Shown: positions 23,932-47,408, counted from the first letter of the stretch. The stretch is 64,000 nucleotides of DNA from Styela clava (GCF_964204865.1 NC_135258.1:11585001-11649000); one strand, 5' to 3'. Notes: a model not told the origin generated them from the letters alone. Numbers and translations: made by a program.

Positions 23932-26900
23932 ACTGTACTTATGCAAGTGCAGCAACTTCAAATTCTGAATGCTATAATATAGTGGAAGGTGCATATAGCT
24001 TTGTATATATTTAATTTTGTAGATTTTAATTTATCGTCACATTGTGTTTTATGACTATCACTAGAAGGTATAAAAATTTTAATCAAAAAATCTGATGAAA
24101 TAAATTTCTACATCTGAAGGGAAATTTTCCATATTTTGGAATCAAATCGAACATCGTCGTCGATAGGATGCTCCGAAGCTCTAACTAGTTATTTTGATTG
24201 GTCTGGTTTGCCAAAAGTTTTTATTGTTTTGGACAAGGGTTAGGTTAGTTTTATCTCAACATCAACATGCAATAACAAAACAAATATACAAACCGTCAGA
24301 CAGCAAAATTACTCTCGTCCCAACTGGATATACTCCGCCACAAAATAATGCAGACAGGACCCTGAGGAGATCATCAATTCGCGAGAGCTATCAGTACGCT
24401 TGGCATCTCGCTATAATGTTCTAGCAATTGGTAGGGTTTTCATTTTCGCGCCAATTTAGATTTGCTGAATCTGATTGAAAAACTAAAAATAAACAAACTG
24501 TATGGATGGAACAATAAGGATTAATTGAAAATAGTGGATAATCATATGGAACAACTAAAATCTTCGTTCTTTTTCATATGTAATTGTGTATATTATGTAT
24601 CTATCATTATCATCTTCGTTTATTTATACCGTGTTTTCCCCAAAATAAGACATAGCCTAAATTTTAAAAATGATTTTGATATAAGCCCACCCCTTAAAAT
24701 AAGACCTAGTCGATAGCTCGACATGAAGCTGTAGGTGCAAAAATTCGTCAGAAAATTCACTAAATGAGATCATTACTGAAATTTATGAATTTAGTGTCTT
24801 GCAAGACATTCCAGAGAATGATAATTTAATCCTTGTTTAGTAGGTTTTTTTTAATTAAATAAAAACGTGTTATAAGTAAATGGATAAAGCTTTTCATATT
24901 TAGTAAATTTGAAAATCTCGCAATTCTCTACTTTGTGTAATTTTGATAAATGAAAATTAAAGACTTCTTTCAAAAATAGGCCCTATTGTAGTTTTTCGAG
25001 AGAAAATTGAAATTAGACCCTGCCTTTTTGGGGGGAAACACGTTATGTCACAGAACTCTTAATTTCCCACGGTGAAACCATAAAAAATACCATAGGACAG
25101 CAGTTCCAAAAGGGTGTGAGCAAAGGTTGTATATACCAAGTTTTGGGTGCGAGTTGCTAAGTGCACCGCGAAAATGAACAAAATTGTGTTAAACATTCCT
25201 AAAATAAGATTGAATGTTTTAGATATTGTGTTTATTTTATGGTTTCTGCTGTACAGTATATATGAATCAATGAATTAATTTCACCTTTCTATGTCGTTTC
25301 CTTTTCTATTGCGTACTGTTTGGCTTTATTGAAACGTAACAATAGACTGAATAGAGGTAAACACTACTTGCTGGTGTTCGCGGTATTTATCGGATGAACC
25401 GAGTTTACCGAGCATGAATAATATTTATAGCATTTCAAAGGAAAATCAGGCAGAGATGAGGAAGAAGAGTTGACCTCTTGTTTGTACTCTGTATTCCATG
25501 GGGCTACATGTTTAAAAACGGCAAAAGGCATACAGTACCGTAAATGTATACACATTAACCCTACCCAACCGGTCGGTCGGTGGGATTCCCCCCCCCCCTC
25601 CCCGATAATTTGGCGCCGCGCGAACAAAAAGTGCATAAATGACTAATAAAGCATGATAGCTTTGTTGAAAATGTAAACTGACGCATAAAATCAAACATAC
25701 CAGTAGCCTAAGCCCTAAATGTTACCGAATTCTAAATAATTCGACATACTACTGGTACCAGTAATTGTGGTACAGCGGTACTCATATTGTACCTCACACG
25801 TAATGATCAACTTATCATTATCTAATATTATTTTTGTGTTGAATCAATGACATTAATGATTGAATCAATGAGTATATATGCTCATTATTTGAATGAAAGG
25901 TCTTCTCATTTTACGTATTGTTTACTGCGTATTACGTCATATTTTGACCCGTGGCCAAGTCTTCCTGGATGCCAGTTTTTTTCTGTTGTAAAAACCGTTA
26001 TAAGGTTCTATATGAAAGGGTAGATTACCATAAAGTTAAGGAGTTTTTATTTATTCCAATTTCACTATAAATATATTAATATTATTGAACATAATTGTTC
26101 AGCATCGGAATTGAACGCGTAGACTTTTGGTTCAAAATGGTTTAATGTGGCAACGGGGCTATCTCTATTTTTCCCTTTCATCATCCGATTTGGGTTTAGT
26201 CGCTCCTCGGTTCGGTATCTGTTCCTGTTATCCAGTTTTCAGTTTCTCTTCGATCTTTAGAGGGTGATGTCGTTACCGTATTCGGCTCGCCTTGATGGAT
26301 TTCAGAGTCTGAGTGTTGTCAACTTTCAAACAATAGGCAACTTTAACAATAATTGAACATAGGCCAATCCTAAATTGCCTGTCTTCACGAGTTTACCGTA
26401 CCGGTATATCTGTAAATTCAGACATTGCCCAGGTTTATTTGACGTGAATGTACGGTACCGGTACTAGTCTACAGTCCGACTGCACGCCACTACTGTATTA
26501 GTACCGGTATATATCTTAGTGCCATACTACTGTACTAGCTGTATGGGTAAAATAATCAGTGCGCAGCGTGCACTCAAGTTCTATCTGATATTTTTCTTTT
26601 ACTGGTGTGACCCAAGGTAGGTACTGTATTAGGATACTTATTTTTAGTATCTCCTGTTTTAAACTGTTGTGGGAATCGGATTAATAATATACCTAGAACC
26701 CAGAACGTCTTGTCCATATTTGTTGGGAAAATGTTATATGTTAAATAAACGAACCACGACTATATTTCTCACGCGTTATCGTCCACTTATCCCTCGTAGC
26801 TCTGCGAAATTACACTAAAATGCAGCCACTAATATAAAAGTTACGACCGAAAACCTGACCGAAGAAAAAAAACGAACCATTTTACCATGTCGCCAACTAC

Positions 26901-28340
26901 TCATTGTTCCTTTAAAAAAGCTTAAAAATCTATACAAATATAAGAGATAAAGAGATGAAACTTGGCAGGTGAGTAGAGTTGTGTTTCTTTTAACCATCTT
27001 TAAAGTTTCACGTTTCTACATTCAAAGGAGGGGGAGTAGGGGGGTGCGCATTTCCAATATGTCAATAATATCTTTGTCAACTAATTTGCGACCACCGTGT
27101 TTTTGTCTGTTTAATTGCTGTGACGCGGTGCTTTGTTTATAATTTGGAGAATTTTGTTCGAAATAACCGTGTTCTTAAAATATATGACGGTCAGAAATGC
27201 AATTAGAAGCCTATTTTTTCACGCATGGCTGCGTATGCGCTAGTCTCGACGCAGCAGAAACGATGTTCAAGGCTTAAAATTCGTGATCGCACACTGGTCG
27301 TTCGGTCGCAAATACGTCTTCAGAGTGTCGTACTTCGGTGCTTTGTATAGCTTTAACCCCTGGTCGTAGAAAGTTAATTCGAAGTTCAGCGTGTAGAATA
27401 AATGCCAATGCAACCTACTGTGAAAAAATTAACGGGTTAGAAATATTGGTTTTTGTTTTATAGCGGTTTGAATGAATGTTTTAAAAATTAGGTTAGAATA
27501 CTGATCTTGAACATATTTTTTCTTGGATAGATTGTGCACTATGAGCCATGCACGCCCCCACCCCCGCTAGTAGAAACGGGAATCGTATTCTGGCCTGTTC
27601 TAGCAATTCATCGGCCAAACTGGCTCAATCAATTTGAGTATTTTCTTTGCCAAATTTTTTATTAAAATTAATTATTAAAATTTTTAATATTACATGGTAA
27701 TTATAAAGAAAAATATCAATCGAATATTAGTGGATGTTCCGATATGTTAAATATAAAATATGACAGTATATTGGCACAAAATCCTGGGCACGTAACTCAA
27801 TGTATCAGTTTTATACGATAAGTAGGCTAAACATTTATTTATTTTACCACCAACAGTGGCCAAATCCTATTAGTATTCTAATTGAACATCGAGATTACTA
27901 GCGCCAGTGACCAATGCATCTGAATCAATTAACGCATTTGGATCCCAAACATCTACTTAATATATATATATGTGTGATATTTCTCTTTTTTAAACCGAAA
28001 TAATGTGAACTATTAATAATGCTCAAGGACTATTGTTTTAAACCGTCTGTCCTGCACACTTGAGGTAATAATTACATAGTATCGGTATCCGCAATATTGG
28101 TGTATCGATATCAGCGACAAAAGTGGTATCGGTACATCTCTAGTTGACACCAGATATTAGTGCGCCAATTTTTTTATATTTTGTGGTATTACGCTATACT
28201 GTTTGTTCTCAACCAGCAGTACGATAATAATTAAGGATAGTTGATTGATGCTAATAATTCTTTTGCAAATCTTTTCAGTTTATAGGCAACATATCTAACT
28301 TTCATAATTTAGGAAGATTTCTTCACTCATTGCATTAAGT
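23932..28340. other. Gene-poor region with a MITE
   Basis: About 4.4 kb without a recognisable exon. It contains a MITE-like element at 24630-25042, a short poly-C run near 25588, and a cluster of ACCGGTAC palindromes at 26395-26520. The last part precedes HERPUD and must hold its promoter. A pyrimidine-poor TTTAG just before 28313 could be a splice acceptor of a 5' untranslated intron or a trans-splice site, but this is speculative. Confidence 0.5.
24630..25042. mobile_element. MITE-like element with CGTGTTTTCCCC ends
   Basis: The left end CGTGTTTTCCCCAAAATAAG and the right end, read in reverse complement (CGTGTTTCCCCCCAAAAA), are imperfect inverted repeats 413 bases apart. AATAAGAC-type motifs repeat just inside the left end. 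The target duplication is unclear (TTATAC on the left, TTATGT on the right). No transposase; superfamily not assigned. Confidence 0.6.
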
Positions 28341-29318
28341 ATGGATACTTCTGCCTTCACGATAGTAGTTCGAACCCCGAATAGTAAAGATATGAGTATT
28401 CAGTTGAATTCCAGCTCGACAATTCATGAACTGAAACGAAAAATCCAATGTGATCATCCAGGGTCCCCGAAAATTGATCGCCAGAGGTTGATTTATAATG
28501 GAAGAATGCTAATTGACCATCATAAGATTGATACTGTGATAAAAGAGAGCAACACCGTCATTCATCTGGTCTATTCTGTGGATGAAACAAATAAAATTTC
28601 AACGAGTACTGAATTGCCTTCACCGCCACCTCCAGAGATACGTCAGAGAATTCATTCAAATCCCGTGGAAAACCAAGCTACGCATCCATACCATGGAAAC
28701 ACCCACCAGACACATCATGCTTATGCAGCGTGGATGCAACACTATCACCAGCAATATAATTACTACATGCAGTTTTATGCTGGACAGAACCACCCAATGC
28801 ATGCCAGACCAGCTCAAGATCCGGGAACCTTGCCTGATGTGAATCCAGATAACGCTCAACCACAGGTTGCTGCTCCTGCCCAAGAACCTGCTGAAATCAG
28901 GGATGCGCAAGGGCGTCCCATGATTGCAGATGATGATAATGGTCAAGACTGGTTAGATGTTATGTTTGCATTCACAAGGTTCGGTCTCATGTTGAGCATC
29001 ATCTATTTCTATTCGTCGACGTACAGATTTATTATAGCAGTCTCTCTACTGCTTGTCATTTATTTATACCAAGCTGGAGTGTTTCGTGTCAACCGAAGGC
29101 CTCGCGTACCACAAAATGCTGATCCTAACAATGCCGAACAACAGCAACGTGATGATAATAATAATAACAGTGGTGAATCAGGAGATGATGAACAAAATAC
29201 CTCTGAACAAGATAATACCCCTCCCCCACCACCAAGTATTTTTGCCACCGCTTTTTGCTTCATTCGTTCATTTTTCTCTTCACTGGTTCCTACTGAAGCA
29301 CCTGGCGTTGTAAATTAG
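28341..29318 (+). CDS. HERPUD-family ER membrane ubiquitin-like protein (HERPUD1/2)
   Basis: A single open frame of 325 residues with no intron. Residues 5-78 form a ubiquitin-like domain (FTIVVRTPN, QRLIYNGRML, VIHLVYS). A His/Tyr/Gln-rich middle contains YYMQFY. Near residues 200-245, QDWLDVMFAF leads into the paired hydrophobic stretch (LMLSIIYFYSSTYRFIIAV) characteristic of HERPUD, then YLYQAGVF, a polar acidic tail rich in Asn/Glu, and the conserved C-terminal aromatic segment ending EAPGVVN. HERPUD proteins sit in the ER membrane, are induced by the unfolded-protein response and recruit HRD1 complexes for ER-associated degradation. The tail resembles HERPUD2 as much as HERPUD1, so no numbered symbol is given. 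Vertebrate HERPUD genes have several introns; their absence here is unusual. Confidence 0.93.
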   Translation: MDTSAFTIVVRTPNSKDMSIQLNSSSTIHELKRKIQCDHPGSPKIDRQRLIYNGRMLIDHHKIDTVIKESNTVIHLVYSVDETNKISTSTELPSPPPPEIRQRIHSNPVENQATHPYHGNTHQTHHAYAAWMQHYHQQYNYYMQFYAGQNHPMHARPAQDPGTLPDVNPDNAQPQVAAPAQEPAEIRDAQGRPMIADDDNGQDWLDVMFAFTRFGLMLSIIYFYSSTYRFIIAVSLLLVIYLYQAGVFRVNRRPRVPQNADPNNAEQQQRDDNNNNSGESGDDEQNTSEQDNTPPPPPSIFATAFCFIRSFFSSLVPTEAPGVVN

Positions 29319-30035
29319 TCTTACCTGGTCATTTTTATGTTCATTTCTTTAATCTTCGCTTCACATGTTTTGTTCATTTTATTTTGCGGTTGCTGTTAGA
29401 TAGTATTAAATGAGGCAATTGTTCATTAGTTTTCCTATTTTTTTCATTATGTTTTTCTTTAGTCATGACAAATTTATAAGTATATGTGGGCAATATTAGC
29501 CACATATGATTTGACAACACAGGACATTGCCATTTCCAGCTTTTCTAAATGCGACATATAATAATTTTATCTCTCATTGATTAGAAATTGATCTCTGCCG
29601 TTAACTCGTCATGGATGGAATATGGCTTAGCGTGTAGGGTTTCGACGAAATGGCATTTTGTAGAAATTTTTTGGAACCAATTTTAAAGCATGGTGCTTTA
29701 AAAGGCAAATGTTATTTGTTGGTACATTCTGGGTTTGAGATAACTTCATGCAAATTTTGAATTTATAGAAAGCATTTGAAGTAGGTTTAGTGGTGAAATT
29801 ATTGGTATGTGGAAGGTTATCCCCCTAATTAATACCATACTGATCCATATTCGGATATTTTGCAATTGTATGTACTAAGAGTTCAGAATTATTCAGTCAA
29901 TATAAATCATATCAACTTTATAATTATGTTATAAGATATAAGCTTGTACATATGTCTGTAAAATATTATTATTTGTTTGACCAGCGTTAGCTGGAGAATT
30001 GAAATATATATGCCTGTAATAAGGTTGGCAATGAA

Positions 30036-30041
30036 AATAAA
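30036..30041 (+). terminator. Candidate polyadenylation signal of HERPUD
   Basis: AATAAA followed within about 25 bases by T-rich sequence, in a low-complexity stretch after the HERPUD frame. Nearest good candidate on that strand; not confirmed by transcripts. Confidence 0.5.
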
Positions 30042-31513
30042 GAAATTGTAAAATTTGTTTCTATTGCAGTATTTTATTTATTGACGGTTTTGATTCAATT
30101 TCTCATGTGGCCTACAAAACATATATTTTAAAATTACTGTCATCAAAGAATCATTCATTTCTCCCTCACAAGATCTCCCTCTCAATAGCCAGGGTTCTGA
30201 ACTTTTGCACAGAACCCTGCTATATTATTTTTTCACCTATAAAAGCAGTAAAAAACACCTCTGTTAGTTTCCCGATTAGTTAGCTCTTCGTTCCGCTCGT
30301 CATATTCATGCATTAAAATTTTTTCTTGCGAAGTTGGCCGCTAAGTAAATTATAAATACAGAGCGGACATGTTACATAGTGAATGGAAGGAAGCGATGCT
30401 CATTTGCGTTTCAAAACGAGGCGTCGTGTTGTGGTTGTATAAAAGCAATTTGTTAACCGAAATATTGACCTTAAAAAACAGCCCCACCGCAAAAACGAAT
30501 GCGGGTGGATAAATATATATATTATTGATTAAAGAATTCACATCATAGACGTTGTACTATTCAATTCATTGTGTTCGTGTGCAGCAAGACTTTTGAATTG
30601 AATAGAATATCCATTTACACTCTTGCTACAGCATCCTTGCGTAATACGCATACGGATCCACCTGCGCAAAGGCATAGAGAGCAAGGAAAGGTAGTTAGTT
30701 TCACGCAACCTCAACTGTTATAGACGTTGTAGATGTGTAAATTTAAGAAGTAATACTTTTGCGAATAGGAGGATTTTCGAAGTTCTTTAATTCGTGTTGT
30801 TGAAAGCAATATGTGCCATTGTGGCTTATATTTGCGTGTGTGGTAATGGTAACACGACATAAAATATGGTGTTTTGTAGGCCCGAGACACCTGAAAATGT
30901 GGAAAAGATGAATAGCATACTCCCTCGTAGCTTGCTGTTTGGGACCATCTAAGTATAATCTATTTCAAATCTATCTCTATTTCGAATTCACAAGCAGCAC
31001 AACAGACGATAAAATAATCAAAAACAAATAAATGAAACTGATAACAGAATTAGAAGAGCGAACAAAATTTCAAGTGAGATTTGGAACGTACAAAATGTAA
31101 ATTAAAAAGTGTCACCAAAAGAAGTGGTACTTGTTCACTCACCTAAAAGCATTAAATCAGTTCATACGAACAACCATCGAGAAATTACAAGAACGACAAA
31201 ACGATCGTTATATCCACTACGTGTCCAATAAAAAAAACGAGAGAAAATTGAGATAAATTACTTGGTAAACAAAAAATAAATGAACAGAAAAAATATTTTC
31301 ACGCCATACCAATAATTTTGTAAGGGTTGCCAAATTGAAAACCGAATTAGTGAACAGTAATGAAAAAATATTTATCAAAATATATAGCTGATTATACAGT
31401 AGTTGAAGTCGAATGCCAAATTGAACCAGAATTGTCACACGTTGGGAGCACGTAGAGGTAGGCAGGACCACTTTATTCATCAAACTAGAGTCCAGGTTAT
31501 ATTTAGATTTAAA

Positions 31514-31622
31514 AGTACTTCCGAAGTATGTGCACCAAGATGGCGCATAACCTGAACATAGTATGTGTACCAAATTAGGGTTCAGGATGCGCGCCATCTT
31601 GGTGCACCTACTTCGGGAGCGC
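31514..31622. mobile_element. Short palindromic MITE of the GGTGCTCCCG family
   Basis: An almost perfect hairpin of about 109 bases. Each arm carries CACCAAGATGGCGC preceded by a CCGAAGTA(T/G)GTG motif, with an ATAGTATGTGTACC loop region. The same arms occur at 58415-58525, and the outer motif occurs in the repeats at 8213-8898. Confidence 0.78.
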
Positions 31623-32090
31623 CGATTCGAAAATGTTGGATGCAGATGATGCAATGTGTGATGAAAATGGTACATAGCACATGTGTTACGAATAGCGTCA
31701 TTTTTGCGCAGATTTTTTATACCGCATTTTTATCTGAAAATCAACTACATTGCGTAATGAGCAACCCATGTTGAAATGACGCGATTGTCACACACATATA
31801 AAAACTTACATAACCGACAGATGTTTTCTTCACATGCTATATTGGTTAATTTATTTCTGGAGTGGGTAAATGTTACAGATACCAGCTCAAGTTGCAAGCG
31901 CTTCGCCAGCAACATAAAGAGCAAAACATACTTTATGTATGTACCATATGTAACGTTGTTTCAAAATGGTTTATTACAGGAAATTTATGTTTACTTCATA
32001 CTTGCGCATGCATTCAATTGCTACGACTCATATCTTGCAGACGTAAATAGCTATATAATTTTTGGTGTGAACATTTTCTTATCAGAGTCC

Positions 32091-32108
32091 ATCCAATCAG
32101 TATAAATA
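32091..32108 (+). promoter_or_regulatory. CCAAT and TATA boxes of the GH31 gene
   Basis: TCCAATCAG is followed at once by TATAAATA (32101-32108), about 30 bases before the first ATG at 32138. With a normal TATA-to-start distance of 25-30 bases, transcription would begin just before the start codon, giving a very short leader, or would favour the second ATG at 32168. Confidence 0.6.
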
Positions 32109-32137
32109 CGCGTCGGTTTTCTTCCACGCCAATCCGT

Positions 32138-42669
<10,532 letters not shown>

Positions 42670-45169
42670 AAAGTCTTTCCATAGTGCTTTATCGAAATAT
42701 ATCATTCAAAACTTAATAATTAGTTGTCATTGAAACAAATTAATAAACTTGGAAACAACAAAGTAATTTATACAAGCAGACAGAATACTGGGTGGGCAGG
42801 ATATTTAGGAAAAATAAAATGGATTTAAAGAAACAAAGACGGGTCTTACTCGTGATTTCAGAATAGACTTACCACTGGAACCTCAATAATGAATTTTAGT
42901 TTATTCTATATTTATTTAAACCAAATTTGCAATATATATGTTTTGTTGACAAAATATATACAACCTAATTCGACTCCGCTATCCCGAACACGGCTGGCTA
43001 CATGTTGATCAATTGGATCATACTTGCTTCAAAGGACTAGAGCGGAGTGATGATCTTGCTGCTGAAGCTTTAGAACAGGAGTGTGCGACAGGCAGCGCGC
43101 GGGCCACAACCGCCTGCCAAGCCATTTAGTGTGGGCGTGTGGCCCTTGTCAACTCTCAGATTTTCCCCATCAAGCATAAAATCCTATTTCAACAGTTGAT
43201 GAAAAGGCGCTCACATGGGTAAAATAAATAAAGTTTCTTGCTCTCTTGTTGCTGCGTTAAATCTTTCGCCGATTTACGCGCGGGCTTTATTACTGTAAGG
43301 CAAAGCGATAGCTGCATTTCCTTCTCTTGTAAACAAATGTTGTAACTCGAAATTCCAAGTGTCCCACAAGTATATATATATGTTAAAAATAAAATTTTGC
43401 CTGTGAGAATTTTTTGGTAATCGCCAACTTGGTAATTTGTAGATTATTTTTTATCATGGTTGTATACATAGAAAACTAAATTTTTGAGATTACACATCTC
43501 AAGTTCGAATCACACGCTCCCCACCTGGGTGCATGAAAGATTCCGGTCCGCCCAGATAAAAGTAATTCCTAACGTATCGTGAGATATCAGTGCTGCTTGT
43601 GTAGGTCTTTGTTCGGAGCGAAAGACGAAATTAAGAGTCCTATGGAATAACTATTGAAAATGGCTAACGTTTATCGTTTTTACTGCGAATGCTATTTTAT
43701 TAAAAAAAATTTGTATGTGGATTTGGAACAAACACCCAAGCCTAATCGTACCCAGACTCGATGAACGAGGCCCAAACTAGAATTGTGGTTGAGATCAATT
43801 ATTACTAAAGAAATATAGACAGTCTTGACCCTGAGATTATCATTGCTACACAAATCTCAAAGCCCCTTTTATTTAAGATTTTTTTTCCAGGCTTAGCCGC
43901 AGAATTGTCATTTTCATAGGAAAGGTCCCGTGGGATGGAACAAGCATGAATTACCACGGGACAGAAAAATATGTCCCATGGACAAGCCTAGACATAGTAA
44001 CCGTCATATAAGACAAAGGTGTTCACAATGTTAGTATTAATGTCATGAATGAGAGATACCTTATTTTAATGCTATTATTGTGCATAAATTTATAATTAAA
44101 GTCGTTATAATATACATATAATAATTTTTTTTGTGTGAAATAGCATTGGATTCGTCAACTTTGTTTATATCTAAATCAATGAATGTATTGCATTCAAATT
44201 ATAAGAAAATATTAAAAAGAAATATTTTCTAATATGAAAGCAATGGAAATAAATTAAAAGACCAAGATAACGCGGTTTATTGCGCGAGAAATCCGGATCA
44301 GAGGAAATGCTGAATTTGTTTCACAAATGAGTTACAAGGTCAATATCCATGTTATGCTTTCGCTGAAAATAATTAATAAAAAAAATAAAAAATCGAACAT
44401 GGGCCTTGAATAATGATTTTGTTTAAAAGATATTTATCAGCGGCCAAGCTAAAAAAAAATTTCTTTTTCGTTGTTGAGATAACAACGCAAACCAAAAAAC
44501 GAAACCCATAGCATATGAACGATACTGTATATTCGTTGCACTGGCGGTCTGATTTTGATATAACAATATAAAAGAAAGGTAAGATTTATATTACTATTTT
44601 TTTATTTGAATAGGATATTTAAACTCTGCATATGTCTTTTACAAAAACAGATTAATTCCTGATAGATATATCTTTGGAGATACTATGTACTACGTAAATT
44701 AATATTCTTGGACATTCTCAATCGCGAATATAAAAATACTAGCAACCAACGGTCTGCAATAATGTACAATAAACTTTCATTGCGTTTTTTTTAATTGGCT
44801 GTCAAATAGAGGCATCAACGTGCATATATTTGTTCAATGGTTTCTATGTCTTTAATATCATATTTTTAATTTATTCAAAGCGCACCTTAGCGAGCCTACA
44901 ATCAATCCATGAATAATCTAAATTTAGTTGATTTTTCTTTATACTTGGCTTGGACTTGGCTTAGTGAAATATTATTTTTTATAAAAGCAAATCTAACCAA
45001 GATTCCAATTTATACAGATATCTGGAATTGGAGTTCGGTGTTTTTTCAATATCAAAATCACAACTGGATTGGATTTTTTAAACTTATTCGAATTGAAAAT
45101 TGGGATTTAAAATAACCTAATTCGCCTGTATAGTATTACGTATGCTTTCAATGTAATATATTATTTAAG
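42670..45169. other. Spacer between the two trefoil genes
   Basis: About 2.5 kb without a recognisable exon. It has a GC-richer patch at 43060-43150 (GGGCCAC, GTGTGGCCCTTG) that may be a hAT remnant, and a SINE-like fragment near 43490. No promoter signal recognised for the downstream gene. Confidence 0.5.
43490..43565 (+). repeat. tRNA-derived SINE-like fragment
   Basis: A B-box-like AAGTTCGAATC is followed by CCCACCTGGGTGCATGAAAG, similar in order to the SINE-like fragment at 9239-9400. The 5' tRNA half is not clear, so this may be a truncated copy. Confidence 0.35.
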
Positions 45170-47408
45170 ATGAAATCTGTTACGTTACTTTGCTTGGGGA
45201 TGATCTCCTTCTGTTCTCAATCTGGTTCGACATCCTGTGTAACAACAATCGCAGAATCTGCTCGAGTAGATTGTCATTCAGAAGCAGGAGCAACAGAGGC
45301 AAGATGCAGATGTAGAGGATGTCAGTGGTGTGTTTCATCTACTGCTGGCGTTCCTTGGTGCTTTCACAACAGTGAACCCGACCTAATTAGTCAAAGTAAG
45401 TTATTTTTTCTGACAGCAAAAACATGAAATCAAACATGTTCTAAAATGTGAGCCGAGTTATGCATCATCCAATTCGTTGCGTTACAGTTTGATTTCATTA
45501 TGATACTGTTTTAAACAAGAGTTTTTAATTGTTTTCTATTACAGTGAATTTGCGATCAGTCTGTCCCACATGTAGCGATTGTAGAGAACGAATAGACTGT
45601 CATCCCGAACCAGGTGCAAATGCCGAAGCTTGTCAATCAAGAAGTTGCTTATGGTGTCCAGAAGCAGGGAATAATGAACCCTGGTGCATATATGGCGGAC
45701 TCTATTTGAGTAAGCAGCTCTTGAAAGATTCCTCTCGACATTTTCTTATTTTCAATTTTTGAATATCTGCTTGCTCATTTGTTCTTAACATCATATTCTT
45801 CTTCGAATATATATGTACAAATATTTTTTCTGATGCCTCAATGCCCCTACTGCAATTTCCTATTTTTCTGATTAGATTTGTTCCAAACAAAATATTGATA
45901 TTATTTTCAAGCTGAAACATATCGAGCAAGTTGCCCGACGTGCAGTTCATGCAATCCAGTCAATTGTCTCCCAGATGAATCTTCGCCGACTGAATTAAAA
46001 TGCAAGGCAAGAGGATGTCTCTGGTGCTCAAGTTTAACCCCACAATGCACGTACGGTGGAAACATAACAGGTATATATTTGAAAAAGTATGATGGCAGCT
46101 TTTATGGGGGATAGGTGATACTCGCCAATCCAGCTTGGTTATCAGTAGATTATTTTTCAACATGGTGAAAAGAGACACCGTGCACAGAAGAAACATATAT
46201 ATTATATAAATCAAGGGAATTTCAGAAATTCGCAAATAACAAGAAAAGAGATTATCAGATAGTCACACCCAGGTTTAGATTCATTTAGTATATATAGAAT
46301 TTTTTTATTTTTAATAGCCTGGTTAATGAACTACGGCAGTTTTTTTAATCACATAGACTTTATTCTGGCACAGTACGCATTTTTGTTGCGACCCAGTGTT
46401 TTTGTATACAGATCTATGTTCCTGATATTATTGGGTTAAATCTGGGTTGAAGTCCATGAGCTATCCATTTATCTCTATTCCGCAAAGGTTTTAATAAAAT
46501 AGTCAAGCTTTCTACGCATTATAAGTAACTTTATGTCTAGGTAATTGGCTACATATTGCAAACGGAAACATTACCTTAACAATACTTGTTGACTTTACTA
46601 TTTAGCTCCAGCTCAATACAGAGCTAACTGTCAAACATGCAGCACTTGTACAATGAAATATGACTGTCATCCAGAGCCCGACGCTACGCAAACAGTGTGT
46701 GAGTCTCGTGGGTGTATGTGGTGCCAATCTTCGGTATCTGGAGAGCCTTGGTGTGTATACGGTGGAACTACAGGTAAGAAATTTCCATGTATGAGTCTGC
46801 TTCAGGGTCGGCCAACCTATTTGGCCGAAGGGTCACATGTGGTTCACTAATTATTGCGCGGGCCACTTTACATGGTAGTTATGATGTAGTTTTGCTATAC
46901 TGACTACAGGTTAATAAAAAAAAAAAATACTCTCACAACAAACTTTCACAATTATTAGAACAATAAAACTATTGTTTCCCAACCATAGATGGGGGTGCCA
47001 TCTGTATACTACTTTACTATACTTTGTATACTAACTACATCACTCGAAAAATAGTTTTACTCAATTTTTTTTACTCAAATCTAACAATTCAGCGCGGGCC
47101 ACTCGAAATGCCTCGGCGGGCCTTGTCAAATTTTAACACCCTTATTTCAATTTTTTCTTTAAAGATGTTTTGTTCTAATGATCAAAAGCTGATTACTTAT
47201 TTACTTCCAATTCCACGTTTCACAATGTTCACAAATTTTTTTTTTTTTAGTGACAACGGCTAGTTGCACAACTTGTGCCAACTGTAACACAAAAATTGAT
47301 TGTCATCCTCAGCCATACGCCACCAAGTGGTCATGTGAGAACAGAGGATGTATTTGGTGCCCCACTACCCAATCGGGTATACCGTATTGTGTGTATCCAA
47401 CCATATAA
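45170..47408 (+). CDS. Secreted protein of five tandem P-type (trefoil) domains
   Basis: Five exons with matching phases: 45170-45395, 45545-45709, 45912-46070, 46606-46773 and 47251-47408, giving 291 residues. A signal peptide (MKSVTLLCLGMISFCSQSGS) is followed by five P domains, one per exon and all split in the same phase. Each has the pattern C-x2-C-x-x-C ... (I/V)DCH(P/S)E ... C-(R/K)-(S/A)-R-(G/S)-C-(L/Q/M/I)-WC ... WC(I/V/F)(Y/H). Domain 3 lacks one WC (reads PQCTYGG) and domain 5 has IPYC instead of PWC. There is no catalytic domain. Trefoil peptides are protease-resistant, mucin-associated proteins of epithelial surfaces; a mucus or gut-lining role is inference. The domains resemble those of the GH31 gene 2.5 kb upstream in sequence and exon layout, suggesting shared origin. 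A degenerate hAT fragment lies in intron 4. Confidence 0.92.
46803..47140. mobile_element. Degenerate hAT-like fragment
   Basis: It starts CAGGGTCGGCCAACCTATTT, like the left end of hAT MITEs, and contains two GCGCGGGCCAC motifs. The expected matching right end is not found, so the element is truncated or eroded. It lies in intron 4 of the five-trefoil gene. Confidence 0.4.

Larger units (their letters stand above)
29319..32137. other. HERPUD 3' untranslated region and intergenic spacer
   Basis: The probable HERPUD 3' untranslated region extends to an AATAAA near 30036, about 720 bases past the stop. The rest is non-coding apart from a short palindromic MITE at 31514-31622 and the GH31 promoter. 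Confidence 0.6.

Noticed and set aside
25560-25605. Poly-C run considered as a telomere-like or structured element
   Set aside because: A short single homopolymer stretch without repetition; nothing supports a functional role.
31217-31675. 152-codon minus-strand open frame
   Set aside because: It overlaps the palindromic MITE at 31514-31622 and has no domain or conserved feature.
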